Of a DNA stretch of 13,883 bases, positions 7,197 to 13,418 are shown piece by piece. Position 1 is the stretch's first letter. Each line of letters starts with the position of its first letter. Where the stretch lies: positions 1 through 13,883 of the forward strand of contig DASXFR010000097.1 of the NCBI GenBank assembly GCA_036489495.1. Reading direction: 5' to 3'. A model generated the notes under the pieces. That model ran no database searches, was not told the DNA's origin, and worked only from the letters and a program-made list of their open reading frames with translations. This DNA comes from DASZIT01 sp036489495. GTDB lineage: Bacteria > Actinomycetota > Acidimicrobiia > Acidimicrobiales > RAAP-2. Both the position numbers and the translations under genes were made by a program.

Positions 7197-7943
7197 GTGA
7201 ATCGGGTCAAGGTCGGCGTCTTCTCGCTGTCGCGCCGGTCACCGGATGGCGACGACCGGTCGTACCTGGCCTGGCACCAGCTGGACCACATGCCCGAGCA
7301 GTACCAGCTGCCCGGACTCGTCCTCGGTCAGCGGTGGGTATCCACCCCCGCCTGCCGGGCGGCCCGGGCGTCGGAGAACGGCCAATGGTCGGAGGTCGAC
7401 CACGTCGTCTGCTACCTGATGGGTGAGCCGGTCGACCAGACCATCGATGACTTCTACGCCCTGGGCGGAAGCCTGGCCGCCGCCGGTCGGTTCCCGCGCT
7501 CGCTGCCGTCGTCCTATCGCGGGGGCCTGGGTCTGGTCGAGACCCGGGCGGCGGCCCGGGCGCTCATCTCGCCCGAGGTCGTGCCCTTCCGGCCCCACCG
7601 GGGCATCTACCTGATCGTGGAGACGCACCCCGAGGGGCAAGCCGAGGACAAGCCGGGCCGGACCCCGGGTCCCAACTGGCTCGACGAGCTGGTGGCGGTA
7701 CCCGGGGTGGCCGGCGCCTGGAGGTATGCGAGCTCGGCCACCTCCCGCCACCCACGGTTCAGTGAGGGGGATGTGGAAATGACCGTCTGCTATCTCGACG
7801 ACGACCCGGTCGCGGTGGCGAGCCGGCTAGGACCGGTGATGTCCAAGGCGTCGGCGGAGGGGTCGGCCCGGCTCGAACTCGCGGCGCCGTTCAAGTCGAT
7901 GATGGCCTGGGACCTTGATCCCTTCGACGGTTCGGCGGCCTGA
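7197..7943 (+). CDS. Protein with two tandem alpha-beta repeats, function unknown
   Basis: I do not recognise a named family for this 248-residue protein. It has an internal duplication. LPGLVLGQRW (38-47) in the first half matches VPGVAGAWRY (168-177) in the second, and VDHVVCYLMGEPV (67-79) matches VEMTVCYLDDDPV (193-205), both pairs about 126-130 residues apart. Each half has a beta-rich start (VKVGVFSL; RGIYLIVET), which suggests two ferredoxin-like (dimeric alpha-beta barrel, EthD-like) domains. Only the first half has YLAWHQLDHMPEQY, resembling the W-x-x-H-x-x-H segment of such families. There is no signal peptide or membrane segment. It starts with GTG, with GGCGG 4 bases upstream as a degenerate ribosome site. 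It lies 34 bases after korB on the same strand, so it is probably in the kor operon. A role with KorAB is possible but not shown. Confidence 0.75.
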   Translation: MNRVKVGVFSLSRRSPDGDDRSYLAWHQLDHMPEQYQLPGLVLGQRWVSTPACRAARASENGQWSEVDHVVCYLMGEPVDQTIDDFYALGGSLAAAGRFPRSLPSSYRGGLGLVETRAAARALISPEVVPFRPHRGIYLIVETHPEGQAEDKPGRTPGPNWLDELVAVPGVAGAWRYASSATSRHPRFSEGDVEMTVCYLDDDPVAVASRLGPVMSKASAEGSARLELAAPFKSMMAWDLDPFDGSAA

Positions 7944-7965
7944 CTCGCTGCTTCACGGTTCGGCG
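7927..7965 (+). repeat. 11-bp direct repeat at a gene end
   Basis: ACGGTTCGGCG occurs at 7927-7937, inside the last codons of the upstream gene, and again at 7955-7965, just after its stop. It is a short duplication in the 80-base gap between two converging genes. I see no strong terminator hairpin in that gap; a 5-bp stem CGGCT (7973-7977) with AGCCG (7985-7989) is the best candidate. Confidence 0.7.
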
Positions 7966-8023
7966 ACGACACCGGCTCCGTGCCAGCCGTCCCCGCCGGC
8001 CGTCCCTGCCGCACGCCCGCGAT

Positions 8024-9070
8024 TCAGTTGGCGAGCTTCTTGACCGTCTCGATGAGGTCGACGGCCCGCTGGCCGCCGACCGGCACCGGGGCGACCTGGA
8101 GGTGGGTGACTCCGGCTTCGGCGTAGGCGGCGATGCGCTCGGCCACGTGGCCCTCGGATCCACACAGTGAGGTCAGTTCCAGGAGCTCGGCGGGGACCGC
8201 AGCCGCCGCGGCCGCCTTGTCCCCGGCCAGGTAGAGATCCTGGATCTTCTCGGCGGCGTCCTCGTACCCCGAGCGCCGGGCCACGTCGTTGTAGAAGTTC
8301 CGGCCCTTGGCGCCCATGCCCCCGATGTAGAGGGCGAGCATGTGCCGGGACAGCTCCCGGATGGCCTTCACGTCGTCGCCGTCCCCGATGGCCAGCAGGC
8401 CGCCGGCGGTGATCTGCAGCGGCCCGAGGGCCGGGTCCCGAAGCTTGGTTCCGGCCGCCAGCGCCGATCCCCAGACGTCCTTGGCCTTCTCGGGCACAAA
8501 GATCATCGGGATCCAGCCGGTGGCCAACTCGGCCGTCAGCGCCACGTTCTTCTCACCCAGCGACGCCACCCAGATCGGGATGTCCGCCCGGGGCCGGCCG
8601 ATGATCTTCAGGGCCTTGCCCAACCCGGTCCCCTGGTCGGGAGGCAGCGGCAAGGTGAAGATGTTGCCTTCATAGGTCAGGGGGGCTTCCCGCGCCCACA
8701 CCTGGCGGCAGATCTCGATGATCTCCCGGGTGCGGGCCAGCGGGGTGGAGTAGGGAACCCCGTGGAACCCTTCGATGACCTGGGGACCGGAGGCCCCGAG
8801 CCCGAGCTCGAAGCGGCCGCCGGACAGCGCGTCGACGCCGGCCGCGGTCATGGCGATCAAGGTCGGCGTCCGGGTGTAGATCGGGAGGATGGCCGAACCG
8901 ATGCTCACGTGATCGGTGAGGGCGGCCAGGTACCCCATCAGGCTCGGGCTGTCGAAGCCGTAGGCCTCCGCCACCCAGACCAGGTCGAGCCCGGCCTTCT
9001 CGAACTCGGCAATCTGAGCCGCCGACTCCCGGAACCCGCCCGAATAGTCGAGCATGGTGGCGATCTTCAT
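8024..9070 (-). CDS. LLM-class flavin/F420-dependent oxidoreductase
   Basis: This 348-residue protein belongs to the bacterial luciferase-like superfamily, TIM-barrel enzymes that use FMN or, very often in Actinobacteria, coenzyme F420. The evidence is the N-terminus MKIATMLDYSGGFRES, GLDLVWVAEAYGFDSPSLMG (27-46), HVSIGSAILPIYTRTPTLIA (54-73), the family signature ALSGGRFELGLGASGPQVIE (81-100), then PIWVASLGEKNVALTAELAT (165-184) and the late EAGVTHLQVAPVPVG. The ATG has GGGAGA 4 bases upstream. Length is normal and nothing appears to be missing. The substrate is unknown; F420 use is inferred from resemblance to mycobacterial and acidimicrobial LLM proteins. The ABM-like gene is upstream on the same strand with a 173-base gap that may hold a separate promoter. 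Confidence 0.92.
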   Translation of the reverse strand: MKIATMLDYSGGFRESAAQIAEFEKAGLDLVWVAEAYGFDSPSLMGYLAALTDHVSIGSAILPIYTRTPTLIAMTAAGVDALSGGRFELGLGASGPQVIEGFHGVPYSTPLARTREIIEICRQVWAREAPLTYEGNIFTLPLPPDQGTGLGKALKIIGRPRADIPIWVASLGEKNVALTAELATGWIPMIFVPEKAKDVWGSALAAGTKLRDPALGPLQITAGGLLAIGDGDDVKAIRELSRHMLALYIGGMGAKGRNFYNDVARRSGYEDAAEKIQDLYLAGDKAAAAAAVPAELLELTSLCGSEGHVAERIAAYAEAGVTHLQVAPVPVGGQRAVDLIETVKKLAN

Positions 9071-9127
9071 AGGTTCTCCCTGAGCGTCTCGTGTATCCGG
9101 TTCACCGATCTCGATGAGCCGTCGGCC

Positions 9128-9157
9128 ACACTACCGACAACCCACCGGATGGCTCCA
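9128..9157 (-). promoter_or_regulatory. Candidate promoter for the LLM oxidoreductase
   Basis: On the minus strand TGGAGC (9157-9152) and TAGTGT (9133-9128) are spaced by 18 bases. TAGTGT fits the TAnnnT -10 pattern; the -35 box is weak. Transcription would begin near 9121, giving a leader of about 50 bases with the GGGAGA ribosome site. The rest of the gap 9071-9243 shows nothing else that I can name. Confidence 0.3.
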
Positions 9158-9243
9158 TTTGCCCGCCGCGGCCGATCCCGGGGTGGAAAGCACCACCGCG
9201 GACAGCTTCAAGAGGCGACGAAGACGCCAGGGTTCCGGTCGGT

Positions 9244-9516
9244 TCAGCCCTTGATGGTGTTGTGGATGTTTGCCACCATCGGCTGGCCCAGCTGGAGACC
9301 GGCTTTGGCCAGGATCGGCAGCAGTGTCTCTCCGAAGGCCTCGAAATCCGCCAGCGAGTCCCAGATATCGAACACCTGGATCATCCCGTCAGTCTCGAGG
9401 GCTACGTGCAGGCTGCGCCCCTTGGGCGCCGGGGCGGCGGCGGCAATTTCCTTCAGGGTGCTGTCGTAAATCTCTTTAGTGAATCCCTCTTCTGCGATGT
9501 AGATCCCAACTGCCAT
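9244..9516 (-). CDS. ABM-like dimeric alpha-beta barrel protein
   Basis: This small 90-residue cytoplasmic protein resembles the antibiotic-biosynthesis-monooxygenase/stress-responsive alpha-beta barrel group. It begins with a beta strand (MAVGIYIAEEG), has a helix (FTKEIYDSTLKEIAAA), a second strand (RSLHVALETDGMIQVFDIWD), then SLADFEAFGETLLPILAKAG and a final strand QPMVANIHNTI. This is one complete ferredoxin-like unit, which would dimerise. An aromatic or His catalytic residue is not obvious, so a binding or isomerase role is as likely as a monooxygenase. GGAGG lies 4 bases before the ATG, a strong ribosome site. Neighbours are an LLM oxidoreductase downstream and a crotonase upstream, both on this strand. 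That is a typical catabolic setting, but no pathway is shown. Confidence 0.8.
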   Translation of the reverse strand: MAVGIYIAEEGFTKEIYDSTLKEIAAAAPAPKGRSLHVALETDGMIQVFDIWDSLADFEAFGETLLPILAKAGLQLGQPMVANIHNTIKG

Positions 9517-9679
9517 GATTCCTCCATTAGTTCTGCGTTCAGAAACGCTGATTCCCCGGTTTGGACGTTGAAGCCGCTGAGGCAGATCCCGCCTTGGACT
9601 GGATCCTCCCCGACCCTATCCCTCGGCACCCAGGCGATGTCGACCCAACGCCACCGGCCAGCATCGACGGCCCGCCCGA

Positions 9680-9695
9680 CGGCGCGACGGCGCCG
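9680..9695 (-). terminator. Small GC hairpin after the crotonase gene
   Basis: CGGCGC (9680-9685) pairs with GCGCCG (9690-9695) around a GACG loop, two bases beyond the crotonase stop codon. CGACGGC is repeated at 9665, 9677 and 9685. There is no T-run, so termination is only a suggestion. The gap 9517-9697 holds nothing else that I can identify. Confidence 0.3.
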
Positions 9696-9697
9696 GC

Positions 9698-10570
9698 TCA
9701 GTCGTAGGTCGGCGGCTCGAACCCGGGAAACAGGTTGGGCAGACCCTGGCTGATCCGACCGGAGAAGGCGGCCGGCCGCTTCTCCAGGAATGAGCGCACC
9801 CCTTCGCGGGCATCGTCGGACGTTCCCCGATAGGACATGGCCAGGGAGTCGGCCCGATGAGCGGCCATCGGGTGGGACTCACCCAACATGTGCCACAGCA
9901 TCTGGCGGCTCATCGCCACCGATACCGCCGAGGTGCCCTCGGCGATCTCCGCGGCCAGGGCGTAGGCGGCATCGAGGAGCGCGTCGGGGGCATGGAGGCT
10001 GCGTACCAGCCCGCCATGGAGAGCCTCGTCGGCACCGAAGACCCGACCGGTCGCCACCCACTCCATGGCCTGGCTGATGCCCACCAGCCGGGGCAGGAAC
10101 CAGCTCGAGGCGGCCTCCGGCACCAGGCCCCGGCGGTTGAAGACGAAGCCCATCCTGGCGTCTACTGACGCCAGCCGGATGTCCATCGGCAGGGTCATGG
10201 TGATGCCGACCCCGACCGCCGGTCCGTTGATGGCGGCGATGACCGGCTTCAGCGAGTCGAAGATCCGGAGGACGACCGTGCCCCCTCCGTCCCGGGGTAT
10301 GGATCCATCTTCCCTCGCCCCCGCGTAGTCGAAGGTGCTCTCCCCGCTCTGGAGATCGGCGCCGGCACAGAACCCCCGCCCGGAGCCGGTGACCACCACC
10401 GCCCGGACCGCGTCATCGGCGTCGGTCCGGTCGAAAGCGTCGATGAGCTCGTGTCTCATGGCGTTGGTGAAGGCGTTCAGCCGGTCAGGCCGGTTGAGGG
10501 TGATGGTGGCGACCGCCCCCTCTGCGTCCACCTCCAACCGGATGGACTCATAGTCGGTGTCAGAACTCAA
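9698..10570 (-). CDS. Crotonase-fold protein, probable enoyl-CoA isomerase or hydratase
   Basis: This 290-residue acyl-CoA enzyme of the crotonase superfamily should act on an enoyl- or related acyl-CoA thioester. ITLNRPDRLNAFT (23-35), the oxyanion-hole region SGRGFCAGADL (63-73) and KPVIAAINGPAVGVGITMTL (108-127) are present. By hand alignment to rat enoyl-CoA hydratase the two catalytic glutamates (Glu144 and Glu164) are replaced by Thr124 and Phe144. Glu152 in GLVPEAASSWFLPRLVG lies where Delta3,Delta2-enoyl-CoA isomerases carry their catalytic Glu, so an isomerase is more likely than a hydratase. The start is TTG with GGAGG 4 bases upstream. The frame stays open upstream into the lipoprotein gene, but that part has no homology and unusual composition. 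The gene starts 41 bases after the lipoprotein stop on the same strand. Confidence 0.9.
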   Translation of the reverse strand: MSSDTDYESIRLEVDAEGAVATITLNRPDRLNAFTNAMRHELIDAFDRTDADDAVRAVVVTGSGRGFCAGADLQSGESTFDYAGAREDGSIPRDGGGTVVLRIFDSLKPVIAAINGPAVGVGITMTLPMDIRLASVDARMGFVFNRRGLVPEAASSWFLPRLVGISQAMEWVATGRVFGADEALHGGLVRSLHAPDALLDAAYALAAEIAEGTSAVSVAMSRQMLWHMLGESHPMAAHRADSLAMSYRGTSDDAREGVRSFLEKRPAAFSGRISQGLPNLFPGFEPPTYD

Positions 10571-10573
10571 TGG

Positions 10574-10579
10574 ACCTCC
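10574..10579 (-). promoter_or_regulatory. Ribosome binding site fixing the TTG start of the crotonase gene
   Basis: GGAGGT on the minus strand ends 3 bases before the TTG (10570-10568), with 4 bases from GGAGG to the start. The same 4-base distance is seen before korA, the ABM-like gene and, roughly, the LLM gene. No in-frame ATG or GTG with a comparable site exists nearby, so this sets the start. Confidence 0.75.
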
Positions 10580-10611
10580 AGGTTCGGGTCGTTCAGCCGG
10601 CGGCGGATGGT

Positions 10612-11895
10612 TCAGCCGACGGCGGAATCGGAAAAAGTGGCGTAGTCGCCATCGCCGTTGATGACCATGCAGAAGCCGGCGGATGAGCACGATACCGAGG
10701 TTCCGATCCCGGTGTAGTTGGTGGCGGCCGGGATCACCTTGACCGGCGGCGCCCAGTTGGTGCCGTCCCAGGTGACGACGGAGCCGTCGGCATCGGCGGC
10801 CATGCAGAACGACGCCTGTGGGCAGGAGATGGCATCGAGGGTGCTGTCGGGATCGATGGTTTGCACCGGAGACCAGGTGGTGGAGTTGTTCCGGGAGGAG
10901 ACCCCGGAGCCGTTCACGATGGCACACAGGGTGGTCGTCGGGCAGGAGATGGCGGTGGGATTGCCGTTGATCGCCGAGGAGCCCGAGGATCCGGACAGCG
11001 ACGGGGACCAGGGTGCCGGCTCCTCCGACCAGGTCTTGCCGCCCCAGTTCAGCACCGCAGTGCCGATCACCGCGGTACAGGACGATGACGTGGCGCACGA
11101 GACCCCCACCCGGCCGGAGGCGTACATGGCCGCCGTCGCCGTGGTCCCGGTTCCGAATGCCTGGGGTGTCAGCCACGCCCCGTTCTCCCAGGCGAAGGCG
11201 TTCCCGGTGTTGTCGACGATGGCGCAGAATTTGCTCGACGTGCAGGACACCGCGGCGTCGCGAGCGCCGGGGTGGCCAGTTCCGGGATCGGCCGGGTTGG
11301 CCGGCAGCGCCGCCGCCCGCTGCAGGGCGACCGGGGTGATCCAGTTGGTCCCGTCCCCATTGGAGACGAAACCCGACCCGTCGACGATGACGCAGAACGG
11401 CCCGCCGATGCAGGTGATGGCCGGCATGATCGGCGACCCGCTCGACCCGCTCGACCCCGAGGATCCGGCGGCTGCGGGTGGGGGCGGGAAATAGACCGAC
11501 GGATTGGACCAGGCCTGGCCGTCCCAGGATTGGGTCTCGCCGGCCCCGACGGTGCCGGAGGCGTCGCTGAAGTTGGCGCCTCCGCCGGCAGCGATGCAGA
11601 AGGTGTCGGAGATGCACGACACCGAGGTGAATCCGCCCCCGGGCGGGAGCGTGGCCAGCGGGACACTCCAACCGGGAGCCGGCACGATGGTGGTCGGCAC
11701 GGTGGTCGGCGGCGCGGTGGTGGGGGGTGGCAGGGTGGTCGTGGTGGTGGAGGCCGGGGCAGCACCCCGGGTGATCGGGAGTTGCAGACCGACCGGCCGG
11801 GTCAACGCCGCCGGGGAGCTGGAGGTGCCACAGGCGGCGGCGGTCAGGACCAGGGCCCCCGTCGCTACCAACGCGACCATCCGGCTCTGACGCAC
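10612..11895 (-). CDS. Secreted lipoprotein with seven C-X5-C repeats, likely beta-propeller
   Basis: The protein has 427 residues. Residues 1-22 form a lipoprotein signal peptide: MRQSR, a hydrophobic core and the lipobox LTAAAC with Cys22. A Thr/Pro-rich stalk follows (about 48-72). From about 90 to the end there are seven repeats of 40-68 residues. Each contains a pair of cysteines exactly five residues apart (94/100, 162/168, 218/224, 267/273, 318/324, 358/364, 403/409), in the pattern S-C-x5-C-x-A-V-x-x-x-G, and most are followed by G-x-x-W. Seven such units suggest a seven-bladed beta-propeller with one disulfide per blade (inference), displayed on the cell surface. Gly/Ser linkers interrupt the repeats at about 144-154 and 300-307. 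The GTG start is chosen because it gives the positively charged n-region; an ATG at 11880 would lose it. Gly/Ala-rich repeats of this type are widespread in Actinobacteria. The ligand is unknown. Confidence 0.85.
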   Translation of the reverse strand: MRQSRMVALVATGALVLTAAACGTSSSPAALTRPVGLQLPITRGAAPASTTTTTLPPPTTAPPTTVPTTIVPAPGWSVPLATLPPGGGFTSVSCISDTFCIAAGGGANFSDASGTVGAGETQSWDGQAWSNPSVYFPPPPAAAGSSGSSGSSGSPIMPAITCIGGPFCVIVDGSGFVSNGDGTNWITPVALQRAAALPANPADPGTGHPGARDAAVSCTSSKFCAIVDNTGNAFAWENGAWLTPQAFGTGTTATAAMYASGRVGVSCATSSSCTAVIGTAVLNWGGKTWSEEPAPWSPSLSGSSGSSAINGNPTAISCPTTTLCAIVNGSGVSSRNNSTTWSPVQTIDPDSTLDAISCPQASFCMAADADGSVVTWDGTNWAPPVKVIPAATNYTGIGTSVSCSSAGFCMVINGDGDYATFSDSAVG

Positions 11896-11976
11896 CCCTC
11901 CCCCTCACTGACCGGCCAATTCAGCCGGTGGCGGCACCGGAGCGACCGGCACCGGGCGACCGGCAGCCGGTGGGCA

Positions 11977-12005
11977 AGGTTAGCGACCGGCCGTCTTCGA
12001 ACCAA
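11977..12005 (-). promoter_or_regulatory. Candidate promoter of the lipoprotein gene
   Basis: On the minus strand TTGGTT (12005-12000) and TAACCT (11982-11977) lie 17 bases apart, matching -35 and TAnnnT -10 boxes. Transcription would start near 11970, about 75 bases before the GTG at 11895. The 11-bp repeat array directly adjoins and slightly overlaps the -35 box. The nonamer GCGACCGGC occurs three times between 11942 and 11991. Confidence 0.45.
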
Positions 12006-12057
12006 GTCACCGGCAAGTCACCGGAAAGTCGCCGGAAAGTCACCGGCGAGTCGCCGG
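12003..12057 (-). repeat. Array of five 11-bp direct repeats upstream of the lipoprotein gene
   Basis: Five contiguous units start at 12003, 12014, 12025, 12036 and 12047. On the plus strand they read CAAGTCACCGG, CAAGTCACCGG, AAAGTCGCCGG, AAAGTCACCGG and CGAGTCGCCGG, so GTCRCCGG is constant and the first two or three bases vary. The 11-bp period is about one helical turn, as in direct-repeat sites of OmpR/PhoB-family regulators. The array ends at the -35 box of the candidate lipoprotein promoter. It may bind an activator, or it may be slippage. Confidence 0.85.
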
Positions 12058-12072
12058 CGGCGCCGGCCGCCG
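12055..12072 (-). terminator. GC hairpin after the DUF1015 gene
   Basis: CGGCGGC (12055-12061) pairs perfectly with GCCGCCG (12066-12072) around a GCCG loop, ending 9 bases beyond the stop codon of the DUF1015 gene. There is no T-run. It could end that transcript before the lipoprotein promoter. Confidence 0.4.
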
Positions 12073-12081
12073 ACGCCCGGT

Positions 12082-13287
12082 TCAGTCCGACAGGGGCCGG
12101 AACACCATCCCGGTGCGCGGCTTGGGATGGAAGTAGGTGGTCTTGGGGGGCATCCGCTTGTTGGCGTGGGCCCATTCGGAGATCTGGGCGACGGTGGCAG
12201 GACGCAGGAGGACCGCCGCCTGGGCCCGATCCGAGGTGACTGCCTCGGCGGCGTCCTTCCAGCTGTAGGAGAACTCGAGTTCGTGGTCGGGGAGCTCGGC
12301 GATGACCAACGCCACCATCGAGGAATCGAGGGGCGCCCCGGCGGCTTCCGGCGTTCCGTCCTTAGGGGACAGGAGCCAGGCTCCCGAGGCCATCACCAGG
12401 GCCAGGGCCTGGGACTCGCCGAGGGCGGTCACCGTGCGCCGGGTGAGGTCGCCGACCTTGGTGACGTTGAACCACGATGAGAAGGCGTCGACCAGATCGA
12501 TGCCGTCGGGGAGTCCCGACAGCAGCCGATGGGCGGGTCCGACTTCGAGTTGGTCCTCGCTCAGCTCGACCACCAGCGCCATGATCAGGTCCGCCCCCGG
12601 AAGGGTGGTGTCCCCCTGGGCGGCCAGCTCTTTGCGGTAGGTGATGGCGGTCTCGAAGCGATGGTGACCGTCGGCGACGACCACCGGGGAGGAACCGACC
12701 GCCTTGCGGACCGCGTCGATGCTGGCGTCGTCGTCGATCAGCCACACCTGGTGGATGACCCCGTCATCATCGGTGGCCGTCATCTGGGCTGGTCCGGCCG
12801 ACATCGTCGAGGCGAAGGTGTCGGTCAATCCCGAGGTCAGCGACAAACCCCAGATCGGGGACAGATTCATCCGGGTGGCCCGCAACAGGTCGAGCCGGTC
12901 GCTCTTGGGCTTGGGAAGCGTCTGCTCGTGGGGAAGGATGTCGCCGACGTTGTCCTCGTCGATGGCCAGCGCCCCGATGACCCCATTGGTGGAACGGCCG
13001 TTGGGGGAGGTCATCCGGTAGGCGTAGAAACTCGGCTCGGGGTCGGCCACCAGGGTTCCCGCTTGTTGCCAGAAGTCGAGCATGGCGTGGGCGTTGGCGT
13101 ACTGATCCAATCCGGCCCGGTGATCGGGCTCCGGGAGTTCGACCCGCACCGCGTTGGCACTGTGCCGGCCGGCCAGGCGCTTTCGCTCCGGCGGTTCGAT
13201 GACGTCGTAGGGCGGGGCAATCACCATGTTCATGTCGACCCGGGCAGTGTCGTACCGGAGGCCAACGAACGGTTCGAATCTGGGCAT
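12082..13287 (-). CDS. DUF1015 family protein
   Basis: This is a full-length (401-residue) member of the DUF1015 family, whose biochemical role I do not know. The family hallmarks are all present: the start MPRFEPFVGLRYD, IAPPYDVI (23-30), HEQTLPKPKSDRLDLLRAT (120-138) with MNLSPIW after it, VVVADGHHRFETA (202-214) and the closing MPPKTTYFHPKPRTGMVFR (379-397). The His- and Asp-rich motifs suggest a metal- or nucleotide-binding active site (inference). There is no signal peptide or membrane segment. The ATG at 13287 gives the family-typical N-terminus; a GTG two codons upstream (13293) is equally possible. No clear ribosome site precedes either, so the mRNA may be leaderless, but I see no convincing -10 box. 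The lipoprotein gene lies 186 bases downstream and an SGNH gene 121 bases upstream. Confidence 0.92.
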   Translation of the reverse strand: MPRFEPFVGLRYDTARVDMNMVIAPPYDVIEPPERKRLAGRHSANAVRVELPEPDHRAGLDQYANAHAMLDFWQQAGTLVADPEPSFYAYRMTSPNGRSTNGVIGALAIDEDNVGDILPHEQTLPKPKSDRLDLLRATRMNLSPIWGLSLTSGLTDTFASTMSAGPAQMTATDDDGVIHQVWLIDDDASIDAVRKAVGSSPVVVADGHHRFETAITYRKELAAQGDTTLPGADLIMALVVELSEDQLEVGPAHRLLSGLPDGIDLVDAFSSWFNVTKVGDLTRRTVTALGESQALALVMASGAWLLSPKDGTPEAAGAPLDSSMVALVIAELPDHELEFSYSWKDAAEAVTSDRAQAAVLLRPATVAQISEWAHANKRMPPKTTYFHPKPRTGMVFRPLSD

Positions 13288-13389
13288 GACCACTGCGTAG
13301 CACAGCCGCCGAGGGCCCTCGTTCAGATCCGGGTTCGGCCATTCCGCACACCGGCGTGGCTTGACGCCGACGTAAACGTTTCGGCCGTC

Positions 13390-13418
13390 GGACGTCGGAC
13401 GGCGGCCGTCAGACGTCC
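13390..13418 (-). terminator. Nested hairpin overlapping the SGNH stop codon
   Basis: GGACGTC (13390-13396) pairs with GACGTCC (13412-13418), and inside it GACGG (13398-13402) pairs with CCGTC (13406-13410). One mismatch (13397 with 13411) separates the two stems, and the loop is CGG. The structure includes the stop codon (13411-13409) of the gene read leftward. Downstream on that strand comes GACGGCCGAAACGTTT, which has only a short T-run. It is a probable terminator. Confidence 0.6.

Noticed and set aside
9698..11908. A single minus-strand open frame of 736 codons running through the lipoprotein gene into the crotonase
   Set aside because: The first 446 codons overlap the lipoprotein gene in another frame and give an Arg/His/Gly-rich sequence with no domain. 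Only the last 290 residues are a crotonase, with its own ribosome site and TTG start. The long open frame is a product of high GC.
12003..12057. The 11-bp array as a CRISPR
   Set aside because: The units are contiguous with no spacers and are far shorter than CRISPR repeats, and no cas gene is present.
13374..13381. AAACGTTT palindrome upstream of the DUF1015 gene as a LacI-type operator
   Set aside because: It is one 8-bp palindrome in a region without a recognised promoter and with no regulator gene nearby. It could easily be chance.
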